Below, in pieces: positions 34,846 through 49,357 of a stretch of 64,000 nucleotides of DNA; position 1 is the stretch's first letter, and each line of letters starts with the position of its first letter. The notes under the pieces were generated by a model. That model was not told the DNA's origin, did not search any database, and saw only the letters and a list, made by a program, of their open reading frames with translations. The position numbers and the translations under genes are program-made. Source of the DNA: Bolinopsis microptera (lineage: Eukaryota > Ctenophora > Tentaculata > Lobata > Bolinopsidae); assembly GCF_026151205.1 (NCBI RefSeq), contig NC_087084.1, forward strand, positions 14,526,235 to 14,590,234, in the 5' to 3' direction.

Positions 34846-36100
34846 TAGAGAAAGATATAGAGAGATAGAGATTAGAGAGTGATAAAGTAGTTACTACTAC
34901 TTACTGTCAATTTTAACTTGACATACCTCAGTTTGTTCTGGAAGATTTTATTTAACATATATGTTAAATAAAATCTTCCAGAACAAACTTCCAGAATGTA
35001 TATATACATTATATATAACACTGTCTCATTTTAACTGAGATTGAGAAATATTGGAAAAATCCCGGTCCCGGCCGGGATGAGGCTAATCCCGGTCCCGGCC
35101 GGGTTTTCATTTTGGTCCCGGTCCCGGCCGGGACTAAATTTCGATCCCGGTCGACCACTGCCTTGTAGTACTTTTTGAGTTAACTCCAGGATACCTTGTT
35201 GTACTCTTCAAGTTAAGTTCAGGATACCTAGTACTCTTCAAGTTAACTTCAGGATATAACCTTGAAGTACTTTTTGAGTTAACTCTAGGATAACTTGTAG
35301 TACTCTTCAAGTCAACTTCAGGATAACTTGAAGTACTATTCAAGTTAACTTCAGGATACCTTGTAGTACTCTTCAAGTTAACTTCAGGATACCTTATAGT
35401 ACCCTTCAAGTTAACTTCAGAATACCTTGTAGTACTCTTCAAGTTAACTTCAGGTTACCTTGTAGTACTTTTTGAGTTAACTCCAGGATACCATGTAGTA
35501 CTCTTCAAGTCAACTTCAGGATACCTTGTAGTACCCTTCAAGTTAACTTCAGGATACCTTATAGTACCCTTCAAGTTAACTTCAGAATACCTTGTAGTAC
35601 TCTTCAAGTTAACTTCAGGTTACCTTGTAGTACTTTTTGAGTTAACTCCAGGATACCATGTAGTACTCTTCAAGTTAACTTCAGGATACCTTGTAGTTCT
35701 CTTCAAGTTAACTTCAGGATATAACCTTGTAGTACTTTTTAAGTTAACTCTAGGATACCTTGTAGTACCCAGTACCCTTCAAGTCAACTTCAGGATACCT
35801 TGTAGTACCCTTCAAGTTAACTTCAGGATACCTTATAGTACCCTTCAAGTTAACTTCAGAATACCTTGTAGTACTCTTCAAGTTAACTTCAGGTTACCTT
35901 GTAGTACTTTTTGAGTTAACTCCAGGATACCATGCAGTACTCTTCAAGTTAACTTCAGGATACCTTATAGTTCTCTTCAAGTTAACTTCAGGATATAACC
36001 TTGTAGTACTTTTTAAGTTAACTCTAGGATACCTTGTAGTACCCAGTACCCTTCAAGTTAACTTCAGGATACCTTGTAGTACTCTTCAAGTTAACTTAAG
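34135..36100. repeat. 33-bp minisatellite, split by a transposon
   Basis: Units of the form CCTTGTAGTACTCTTCAAGT plus TAACTTCAGGATA repeat from 34135 to 34246 and again from 35161 to 36100. The gap between is a hAT-like element whose TSD is part of the unit. Variant blocks (AGTACTTTTTGAGTTAACTC) recur every few units, giving a higher-order pattern in the right part. Confidence 0.9.
34247..35160. mobile_element. hAT-like element inserted in the minisatellite
   Basis: Ends CAGAGCTCGACCGGGATC and inverted CAGTGGTCGACCGGGATC, flanked by a perfect 8-bp TSD CCTTGTAG (34239-34246 and 35161-35168). Subterminal regions hold repeated CCCGGCCGGGA palindromes. Inside are an AGAGAT microsatellite (about 34770-34870) and a perfect 60-bp palindrome (34930-34989). 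No transposase ORF, so it is non-autonomous. Confidence 0.85.
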
Positions 36101-36356
36101 AATATATTCTAATCAATTTTGAGCAGATAAGAATGTTTCAGATAGATCTTAGAATGAAACAACAAAGCCCTTTCAGACAAAACTTTGTAGCTATTCTAAG
36201 CCATGTTATTCTGACATTTGGAAACATTTCCTTGCGTTTGAACATAGACTATATTGCTAAGGATAAAATGCTATTCTTAATAACCACTGCAATTCGGAAA
36301 AAGCCATTCACAATTTCTTCTGTTCAGCAAAACTATTCTTCGGAAATATAACAAAA

Positions 36357-36474
36357 GGATACGGCACCGGGAATTCCCAGGCGGTCACTCATCCAAGTAC
36401 TAACCCGGCCTGCAGTTGCTTAACTTCCCCGATCGAACGAGATGGGGTGTATTCAACCGAGTATAGCCGTATTC
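36357..36474 (-). rRNA. 5S ribosomal RNA gene
   Basis: The minus strand reads GAATACGGCTATACTC..., CCATCTCGTTCGATC, GAAGTTAAGCA (A-box region), GGTTAGTACTTGGATGAGTG and ACCGCCTGGGAA (C-box region), ending GGTGCCGTATCC. These are the conserved 5S rRNA landmarks in the right order and spacing (118 nt). The two ends pair (ATACGGC with GCCGTAT) to form helix I. A T4 run follows directly, the normal RNA polymerase III terminator. It is a single copy in the window, surrounded by repeats. The intact internal promoter, closing helix and terminator argue for a functional or recent copy. Confidence 0.93.
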
Positions 36475-36479
36475 AATGA

Positions 36480-37028
36480 TGATGAATTTTGCTTCTCTAT
36501 ATTTTCTCATTAATTTTACGGAAGAATGAAAACATACTAAAAGTTAATATTTTAAATTTTTTTTCATGTTTTCTATCTCGATGGAATTTTATTTGAGTTC
36601 GGAAACGCGCAACACGCATTTTATCTCCCGGAAATGATAAATCCGAGAGCACACCTCTCGGAAACATAGATCCGAGAGCACACCTCTCGGAAACAAAAAA
36701 ATCCTAGAGCTAGGCTCTCGGTTTTTTTAATCCTATCGCCTCTCAAAAATAAAATCCGAGCGCCTAGCTCTCAGGAGCGATCGGACGGCGATCTGAAATG
36801 CGATCGGATCACCCTAGGACAGTGAACGTCGTCCAACTAGGAATAGCGAAATCCTATCGGATTAAAATCCACGCTAGAACAGCCGTGTAAGATTATTAGT
36901 TATTTTGGAATGTTAACGAGATGAGCGCGCGCACCAAGACTATCACATTGGATTTTGGAAATGTCGTTACATTTTCTGTACGATATGATCCAATAGATAA
37001 TTACAATATTGATATCTTTATTATCCAG
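36480..37028. repeat. Mini-hairpin block, right
   Basis: 36600-36870 contains repeated AAATCCGAGAGCACACCTCT and CTCTCGG units related to 33815-33960. The remainder is AT-rich with no exon supported. Confidence 0.45.
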
Positions 37029-40000
37029 GAAAGAGTATGATAACGATGATAAGCATCAGCAGACTGTGGATTCGTACTTCAAGAATAGAATTATCGCCCC
37101 GTCCCCTTGTGTTTCCAAGTCACCCGCTACTCCAATACTTCTTGGTATGTGTACAGTTTGTCTTCTTAGCTTGTGTGGAAGAGGCAGCTTTTAAAATTCA
37201 CGGTATTCAAGCGATGGTGCTCCTTTTAATGCTCAATTTTTCAGGGGAAAGCAAGAGTAGTCAAACCGTGTGTATTCGTGCTATCTTGTAGATATGATAT
37301 TAGATATAGGATAACCTTTTGACCAACTACACCTAGACATGTTGCAGATGACAGTTGTGTAGGATAGACGGACTTTAATGAGATCCACTTTCTCATTATT
37401 CTATAATACATCAGAGTACTGCTAGCCAGCATGATTTAACATATTATTATCTATTAGTACATTTATTATAGATATTTATAAATAAAACCAAGTGTTTAAT
37501 CTCAGCATTCTCCAATTTCCGGACCCCAGCCCGACTAAACAGTGGAGCAGGTCTGCACAGTACCCCTGCACTTGGTCACCATGGTAACCTGGCTGGGTTC
37601 AACACTCCGGGTAGGAGACTACCTCATCTTCTCATGTCCACCCCCGGCAACAGCTACTCTCTCCATATAGGTACTGTTTCTACTGTTTCTACTGTTTCTA
37701 CTGTTTCTACTGTTTATACCGTTTGTACTGTTTCTACTGTTTCTACTGTTTCTACTGTTTCTACTGTTTCTACTGTTTATACTGTTTCTATTGTTTCTAC
37801 TGTTTCTACTGTTTCTACTGTTTCTACTGTTTCTACTGTTTCTACTGTTTCTACTGTTTCTACTGTTTATACCTTTTGTACTGTTTCTACTGTTTCTACT
37901 GTTTATACCGTTTGTACTGTTTCTACTGTTTCTACTGTTTATACCGTTTGTACTGTTTGTACTGTTTGTACTGTTTCTACTGTTTCTACTGTTTCTACTG
38001 TTTATACTGTTTCTATTGTTTCTACTGTTTCTACTGTTTCTACTGTTTCTACTGTTTATACCGTTTGTACTGTTTCTACTGTTTCTACTGTTTATACTGT
38101 TTGTACTGTTTCTACTGTTTCTACTGTTTCTACTGTTGCTACTGTTTCTACTGTTTCTACTGTTTATACCGTTTGTACTGTTTGTACTGTTTCTACTGTT
38201 TCTACTGTTTCTACTGTTTCTACTGTTTCTACTGTTTATACTGTTTCTACTGTTTCTACTGTTTCTACTGTTTCTACTGTTTCTACTGTTTCTACTGTTT
38301 ATACCGTTTGTACTGTTTCTACTGTTTCTACTGTTTCTACTGTTTCTACTGTTTCTACTGTTTCTACTGTTTATACCGTTTGTACTGTTTCTACTGTTTC
38401 TACTGTTTCTACTGTTTCTACTGTTTATACCGTTTGTACTGTTTCTACTGTTTCTACTGTTTCTACTGTTTCTACTGTTTCTACTGTTTATACCGTTTCT
38501 ACTGTTTCTACTGTTTCTACTGTTTCTACTGTTTCTACCGTTTATACTGTTTGTACTGTTTCTACTGTTTGTACTGTTTCTACTGTTTATACTGTTTGTA
38601 CTGTTTGTACTGTTTCTACTGTTTCTACTGTTTCTACTGTTTCTACTGTTTGTACCGTTTGTACTGTTTATACCGTTTGTACTGTTTATACCGTTTATAC
38701 CGTTTGTACTGTTTGTACTGTTTCTACTGTTTCTACTGTTTCTACTGTTTCTACTGTTTCTACTGTTTCTACTGTTTCTACTGTTTTTACTGTTTGAGTG
38801 AGTGACAATTGCTGGCTGTAATATTCCCGCATATAAACTGGTCGTATCAGATTAGTATCACACACTGTAGACTGACCCCTCCCCATATCTCAGAGGATAT
38901 GGACGCATCAGAAGCTAAAACTCCTGCTACTGGCAAGAGACGACTCACTCCGGACAAGAACCCACTGTTTAAAAACTCTCAGTTCGCTGCTTCCCCCTTC
39001 ATTTCACCCATCCCTAAATCTCTCTCTTATATCAAGGTATTCATTTATCCGCAAATATTACTTATGTTGAAGTTCGTACTCGTAAATGTTAAAGTTCGTA
39101 ATCGTTAAGTTTTTGCTGTAAATTAGCACAGTAATTTACTCCTAGATTCTATTGAATCTTCCTTTAAGATACATCGCCAGTTTCTATTCTATCTTGAGAT
39201 TTCATCTCATGCAAATTTTCATTCTTACTTCAATTTTATGATCCACGTACAATATAAGTTCTATACAAGCTTTACTTTTAAGAGTATTCTAGGCTATTTA
39301 CATTTATCGAGCACATTTATAAACGAACCCTCTCAGCGTCACCCTAAATGTCCTAAAAGAAGCCGAACAGACGGAGGGATGGAACGAGGAATAATGACTG
39401 GTGGACTCTCACCAGGGAGGAAAAGAGAAGGACCAATGTTGTCACCAGCTTTAGATTCGCCTGATACCCTCTTTTCTCCAGCTAGTAGTTTACCCTCTCC
39501 TGTTGGCAGTAATCTTGATTCTCCCGCTAGCAGTGATACCTCACCAGATGGTCTCATTGTCAAGGTGCATTTTGTTTATTTTCACAGTTTAGGAGATCTT
39601 TCTTATTTTTTATAATATTATGATCTAGTTGAATTATTATGTTGTGCAGCGTACCAAACTTATCGTGATTTACTTCACATCATGATATTGTGATAAATAC
39701 AATGACAATCTCTTTTTGAGAAGCTGAAACCTTTCTTATATTGTATCTACTCTAATTACTTTTAAACTTTAAAAGGTTGCTGAAATTTAATCTAATCCCT
39801 TTATTCTCAGGCACATTTTCCAATGGAGTCGTCTCGTATAGAGAGCGGAACGGACATCAGTTCGGACGGAGAAAGAGAAAGAGAATGTAAGACTAAGATG
39901 GTGCAGTTTGGGTTGCAGGCTGGAATACAGCCCCTTGACATCAGGTTAGAAAGTAATTCTCTACTGAAACACTCCCTGGAGTGTTTAAGTATTCAGGATC

Positions 40001-40059
40001 CTGAATACCTGCTCGCGTCCATGGGGTGTTATAGTTTCACAATTAAAGTTGGGAAATGA
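37029..40059 (+). CDS. Five-exon Ser/Pro-rich, probably nuclear protein
   Basis: Exons 37029-37144, 37506-37670, 38894-39036, 39337-39564 and 39811-40059 all have AG/GT borders and join in matching phase (1/2, 1/2, 0/0, 0/0). The 5' end is missing because exon one starts mid-codon after TTATCCAG. The ~270-residue product is rich in SP and TP pairs (SKSPATP, TPARL, FNTPGRR, GKRRLTPDKNPLFKNSQF, ASPFISPIPKS), a basic KCPKRSRTDGG stretch that could be a nuclear localisation signal, and Ser/Pro repeats LDSPDTLFSP and SSLPSPVG. This suggests a CDK/MAPK-regulated nuclear protein; TPDKNPLFKNSQF faintly recalls the C-terminal region of B-Myb, which I cannot confirm. An alternative donor at 39944 could extend the gene. 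Intron 2 holds a 1.1-kb minisatellite. Confidence 0.6.
37671..38797. repeat. 9-bp intronic minisatellite (TTTCTACTG)n
   Basis: About 124 copies of TTTCTACTG with TTTGTACTG and TTTATACYG variants. It starts at the donor of intron 2 (ATAG/GTACTG) and ends before the pyrimidine-poor lead to the exon at 38894. Because the period is a multiple of three, all three forward frames stay open for over 1 kb (STV-, CFY- and LLF-type repeats); none is a real gene. Confidence 0.95.
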
Positions 40060-40450
40060 GTCATAATATAAAATATGATTTTTGAATTTCGTTACATAGG
40101 AAGTTAAAATTCAAACAATTGATTTCACTGCTGATGGAATACAATTCTAATTTTACAGCAAGATATTAAAATATCGTAACCCTATGATAATAATAAAAAA
40201 AATTGAAGTTTAAGAACACCACTATTAAGATAAACTTAATCCTAGCAGTGTTTAATCTAGTCATCCCAGAAAATATCATGATAAAAGTTAGGACTGCTAT
40301 CATATACTTGAAAATATATCGTTCATACTAAGATCAGAGAGAAACTTAAAATTAAAGAGTCCATATCCTAACAATTCAACCTCCACAATCCTCGCGTGAA
40401 ATTGGCTACGAAACTCAAACTAATAGTGCAAACTAAATACTAAAATACTA
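40060..40450. other. Convergent intergenic space
   Basis: AT-rich DNA between the 3' ends of the plus-strand Ser/Pro-rich gene and the minus-strand PLC-X gene. No further exon seen. Confidence 0.4.
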
Positions 40451-44678
<4,228 letters not shown>

Positions 44679-45510
44679 CTGCATGCTCCTTTCACACTGA
44701 GTTGTTATCAAGGTAGAAATATCCTCGACAATTAGTAAACTAATGCAAACGTTAAGATTAAAGACATAATATTGAAGCCAGCGAACAGCAGATTATAATT
44801 GTGGACGAGAGTTGTCATCCTAGAGTCTGTAATTGTTACATTCTGGTTTTTACTCTACAATAACTCAATAAATAAGATAGATAATTAGTGGTGACATAGG
44901 TTAGAACTAAATGCTGAATTCTTATGATAATAAACCACGATTTACCATGAATGTTTCCTTTCCCGCTGTAAATCTGGGTTTCACTGTAGCAAACAGAAAC
45001 AAGGAGGAAATACCAAATATTGCAGGTAACTTACCCGTTAATAGTGGGGTTACAGTGAGATATGGCTACAACACAGGTGACCTGCAAACAGAGGACTGAC
45101 ACTAAAATGTTAGCTGTTTTCAAAATCAGTCTTGTCATCTGCTCATCCGTGGCGGTTCTTACTCGCTTGTACTTTCTAATTCTATCCTAAATTTTCGGAA
45201 ACTTTGTTGTATCATTTAGTTGATTTGGGGACTTAGTGAGGGAGCTAAGTAATAGCAAGCAACATTTTAAACCAGCAAATAATCCAATAAGTCAACTACA
45301 AGACGTGACATGACAAATTATTTGTGTGAAACACAAAAAGACGTGTGTTTTTTGTCAAGACGAGTAGTAACTTTAAGTGTTGACTGTAACTTACATCACA
45401 AAGACATCTAACGGTAGTTAATCGTTGTTTAGAAAACATTATAAAGTTACAGTTCAGTATATTCTTCAGCTTGTGATCAGGTCCTCTTAAAATCTGAAAA
45501 TATATTTACA
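44679..45510. other. Upstream region of the PLC-X gene
   Basis: Two candidate small minus-strand exons with good borders are visible: 45035-45081 (donor GG/GTAAGT) and 44946-44983 (CTACAG...CATG/GTAAAT). Together they could encode VTCVVAISHCNPTING and a short extension. They remain unproven because a missing exon is needed for phase. Confidence 0.25.
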
Positions 45511-46350
45511 CTATGCTGCTAGAAACGCTTCATGTGCATTACACTGCTGCTAGATACGCTTCATGTGCATTACACTAGGCTGCTAGATATGCTTCATGTG
45601 CATTACACTATGCTGCTAGATACGCTTCATGTGCATTACACTATGCTGCTAGAAACGCTTCATGTGCATTACACTATGCTGCTAGATACGCTTCATGTGC
45701 ATTACACTATGCTGCTAGATACGCTTCATGTGCATTACACTATGCTGCTAGAAACGCTTCATGTGCATTACACTGCTGCTAGATACGCTTCATGTGCATT
45801 ACACTATGCTGCTAGATACGCTTCATGTGCATTACACTATGCTGCTAGAAACGCTTCATGTGCATTGCACTGCTGCTAGATACGCTTCATGTGCATTACA
45901 CTATGCTGCTAGATACGCTTCATGTGCATTACACTATGCTGCTAGAAACGCTTCATGTGCATTACACTGCTGCTAGATACGCTTCATGTGCATTACACTA
46001 GGCTGCTAGATATGCTTCATGTGCATTGCACTGCTGCTAGATACGCTTCATGTGCATTACACTAGGCTGCTAGATACGCTTCGTGTGCATTACACTATGC
46101 TGCTAGATATGCTTCATGTGCATTACACTGCTGCTAGATACGCTTCATGTGCATTACACTAGGCTGCTAGATACGCTTCGTGTGCATTACACTATGCTGC
46201 TAGATATGCTTCATGTGCATTACACTGCTGCTAGATACGCTTCATGTGCATTACACTGCTGCTAGATACGCTTCATGTGCATTACACTATGCTGCTAGAT
46301 ACGCTTCATGTGCATTACACTATGCTGCTAGATACGCTTCATGTGCATTC
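45511..46350. repeat. 30/33-bp minisatellite
   Basis: About 26 units of GCTGCTAGATACGCTTCATG plus TGCATTACACT(AT). Units with and without a 3-bp ATG/AGG linker alternate. ORFs through it (HVHYT, ASCALH) are artefacts. Confidence 0.95.
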
Positions 46351-47004
46351 AAACGAAAACATTGTACCCAAAAACCAATTAATGTATAAATTAAATTAGG
46401 TTAATTTCGATGAATTCGGATATGGCCATATTCGTTTAAATGCAACCCATCTTGTTCAATCTGGGATGTTAAGGAGGTTCAGACCTTCATCGTCAAGTTC
46501 TATACCTGAATTGAAGTGTTAAAAATATTGTAGTAGTTGTACAGCAGTACTAAGGTTCTACTACAGAAGTAATCCCGATAACACTCGACCTCTTATCTGC
46601 CTGATCCAGAGGATGTCACCATTTTACCTTCACACAGACATCGAACGCTGTAAGAAGATGACGACAAGACTTTATTATTATATGTTATAAATTTTGTTCC
46701 AAATTATCCTTGAAACGTGCAAGGTAAGTATTCAAAAAGGTAAATAATAATAATAATATATATCAGAGATACTGAGCAGGTACGTATTTTTCTCGTTACC
46801 TTGTTCACTTTTAATTGATATCTAAGTTAATCAATTAATAGTTAAGTAGGACCCAAATTAACCGTACTACCTGATTTTCTATTCTTTCCCCTTTTCCCCA
46901 TTGTTTCAAAAACTATATTATGCCATCGTGTTAAACCCAACAACACTTTTCCGTGTGCATGTGTTTGGATTGAGCTCTAGTAAATAATAATAATAATAAT
47001 AATA
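46351..47004. other. Intergenic ending in a (TAA)n tract
   Basis: No gene recognised. The interval ends in AATAATAATAATAATAATA (46983-47004), the presumed target of the LINE that follows. Confidence 0.5.
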
Positions 47005-47009
47005 GGATT

Positions 47010-47663
47010 GCAGATCAACTTATGAATTGCCTAACCAACGCTGATATCCCAGACTGGATGACATTGGGACGCACGTACCTGCTCATCAAGGACCACTCGA
47101 AAGGACCCATCCCAGGCAATTTCAGACCGATTACTTGCTTATCAGCTATGTGGAAACTGTTCACTGGTCTAATCTCAGATTCCATTTACCACCATTTAGA
47201 CCAGCAAAAGCTCCTCCCCCCTGAGCAGAAAGGGTGCAAGAAGAAGAGTAGAGGATGTAAAGAACAGTTAATGATAGACAAACTCATCCTGAAGAACTGT
47301 AAACGAAGGAAGCGGAACCTGAACATGACGTTTATAGACTACAAGAAGGCGTATGATAGCGTCCCACACTCCTGGATTCTATCTTGTTTGACCATGTGTG
47401 GCATCTCTTCATGCATCATAGACCTGTTTGAAGCCTCCTTCAAACAATCGTATGTTAACCTGATGCTTGGTAAAGTTTCCCTTGGGAGAATTAAAATTAA
47501 TAGAGGTCTATTCCAAGGAGACTCAGTCTCACCTATCCACTTCATCATTAGTCTTATACCCCTGTCCATTCTTTTGAATAAGCATGACATAGGATACTTT
47601 CTGGAGAGAGGAGGTCAACCGAAAGTGTCGCATAGGCTATATATGGACGACCTCAAGTTGTAT
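47010..47663 (+). pseudogene. LINE reverse transcriptase, N-terminal part
   Basis: The open frame has DHSKGPIPGNFRPITCLSAM (RT1), LNMTFIDYKKAYDSVPHSWI (motif A, catalytic Asp), NRGLFQGDSVSPIHFIISLI (motif B) and RLYMDDLKLY (motif C, the MDD catalytic pair). Gly-Pro-(I/V)-PxNFRPITCL and FMDDxKLY are typical of R2/R4/NeSL-type LINEs. The frame is closed only by a 244-bp insertion directly after the DDLKLY codons; the rest of the protein continues after it in the same frame. Confidence 0.85.
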
Positions 47664-47907
47664 TTTCGACGGCCCCAACGTTAATGTGGCTTTTGCTATG
47701 TGTTGGTTCAGCCGAATTAATTATTATGTAATCAAGTTTATTTTTCTCTTTTAGTTAGTTGTCATCCGGCCAAACATTAAGCAACTTATATTGCAGCACC
47801 ATTTTTCAATTAGAATATTAAAATATGTCATTGTAATTTTGCATGGCTGAAATGTAACACTTGATTTGTATATATAATAATTAATTGAATTTTCAAATAA
47901 AAAAAAA
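47664..47907 (+). mobile_element. A-tailed 244-bp retroposon within the LINE ORF
   Basis: The insert is bracketed by GTAT on both sides (47660-47663 and 47908-47911) and ends in AAATAAAAAAAAA. That is the signature of a retroposed RNA (SINE or processed 3' UTR) with a short 4-bp TSD. It breaks the LINE protein immediately after the catalytic YMDD. I do not recognise the source RNA; it has no A/B box I can identify. Confidence 0.7.
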
Positions 47908-47911
47908 GTAT

Positions 47912-49357
47912 GCCGAGAGTGAAGACGAAATGCACACACTGGTTAATACCACAGCAGAGTTCAGCAGTGACATAAAAATGGAATTTGGGCTAGAGAAATG
48001 TGCCGTGGTGAAGGTGAAGAAGGGAGCAAGAGCCGTTTTTGAAGGCATCTCCCTACCCACAGGTGAACAGATCCATGAGTTGGAGGACGACGGCTATAAG
48101 TATCTCGGAATACTAGAAGCTAATGATATACTACACAAAGAGATGAAAGCACTGGTTACAAAAGAGTATATCAGAAGAGTTAAAAAGGTTTTGAAATCCC
48201 AGCTTCATGGCAGGAATAGTATACAAGCGATTAACACCTGGGCTGTACCTGTGATAAGATATGGAGCTGGAATTCTCTCATGGAATGCTGGGGAGACCAA
48301 AGCCTTAGATGTCAAGACCCGGAAACTGATGAGGATACATGGAGCTCACCACCCCCAAGGAGATGTTGATCGGTTATACGTCAGCCGTCAACTGGGTGGC
48401 CGTGGGCTACATAGTATAGAGGAAGTCGTTAAGAGAGAGGAGAATGCACTCACTACTTATGTGGTGAGAAGTAGAGACCCAGAACTGATTGCTCTGAAGG
48501 ACTACTTTGTCAAAGACAAGATACTCTTGGGTGAAGAGATAGAGAAAGATATTGACCGAACACAACGCGAGGAAATCCGCAAGGAGAAATGGACTGCTAA
48601 AGTGATGCACGGACAGTTCCCAAGGCAGATGATGGGTACAGCAGACCCGTTAACCTCTTGGAACTGGCTCACCCAACAAGATTTGAAGAAGGAGACAGAA
48701 GGATTGTTGATAGCAGCCCAAGACCAAGCACTTAGGACTAATTACGTGAAGCACAGGATTGACAAAACACCTGGCTCTTCTCCCCTCTGCAGACTCTGCA
48801 GAAATCATTACGAGACAATAGACCACATACTGAATGGGTGCCCAAAACTTTCACAGACAGAATATAAGTGTCGGCATGACAAAGTAGCTGCCGCATTGCA
48901 CTGGAGTCTGTGCAAGGAATACGGCTTCCCACGCAGTAAAAGGTGGTACGAACACCGGGCAGAGAAGGTGCTGGAGAACGGACAAGTCAAGATATTGTGG
49001 GACTTCCATGTCCAGTCGGACCACGTTATCGAACACTGTAGACCGGATCTCCTCCTGGTAGACAAGGTAACCAACGCAGCAACCATCATTGACGTTGCAG
49101 TCCCAGGAGATACCCGGATCTTGGATAGAGAACAAGAAAAGATTCTGAAATATCAAGACCTGAAAAGAAAAATTAAGAAGAACTGGAATTTACGAAAGGT
49201 CACAATCGTCCCTGTGGTGATAGGCGCATTAGGAACTATCACCATAAACTTTCGTAAACACCTCGACGCAGTCCACTGCAATCTGAGCATCTCTAATCTC
49301 CAGAAGACAGCTCTGCTTGGATCAGCCAGGATTCTCAGGATGGTCTTAGACATATAA
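47912..49357 (+). CDS. LINE C-terminal part: zinc knuckle and RLE endonuclease
   Basis: A long open frame (ORF 47885-49357, of which the LINE part starts at 47912) contains the RT thumb (KMEFGLEKCAVVKV, YKYLGILE), NTWAVPVIRYGAGILSW, and a CX2CX7HX4C zinc knuckle (CRLCRNHYETIDHILNGC). RPDLLLVDK and ATIIDVAVPGD follow, matching the restriction-like endonuclease core (RPD...D...DVAVP) of R2/R4/NeSL elements, which nicks target DNA for target-primed reverse transcription. No stops interrupt it, so the copy is young. The true ORF start was lost by 5' truncation. Confidence 0.85.
   Translation, partial: AESEDEMHTLVNTTAEFSSDIKMEFGLEKCAVVKVKKGARAVFEGISLPTGEQIHELEDDGYKYLGILEANDILHKEMKALVTKEYIRRVKKVLKSQLHGRNSIQAINTWAVPVIRYGAGILSWNAGETKALDVKTRKLMRIHGAHHPQGDVDRLYVSRQLGGRGLHSIEEVVKREENALTTYVVRSRDPELIALKDYFVKDKILLGEEIEKDIDRTQREEIRKEKWTAKVMHGQFPRQMMGTADPLTSWNWLTQQDLKKETEGLLIAAQDQALRTNYVKHRIDKTPGSSPLCRLCRNHYETIDHILNGCPKLSQTEYKCRHDKVAAALHWSLCKEYGFPRSKRWYEHRAEKVLENGQVKILWDFHVQSDHVIEHCRPDLLLVDKVTNAATIIDVAVPGDTRILDREQEKILKYQDLKRKIKKNWNLRKVTIVPVVIGALGTITINFRKHLDAVHCNLSISNLQKTALLGSARILRMVLDI

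Noticed and set aside
37634-38805. Three overlapping ORFs of 336-387 codons (STV-, CFY- and LLF-type repeats)
   Set aside because: All are translations of the 9-bp minisatellite, which stays open in every forward frame because its period is a multiple of three. The array lies in a phase-consistent intron.
39339-39563. Minus-strand ORF of 74 codons
   Set aside because: Shadow of exon 4 of the Ser/Pro-rich gene on the plus strand.
45532-45976. Repetitive ORFs HVHYTMLLDTL and ASCALH
   Set aside because: They are frames through a 30/33-bp minisatellite with no start context or independent coding signal.
45511-46350. Possible CRISPR-like array
   Set aside because: Units are contiguous tandem copies without unique spacers, and the genome is an animal's.
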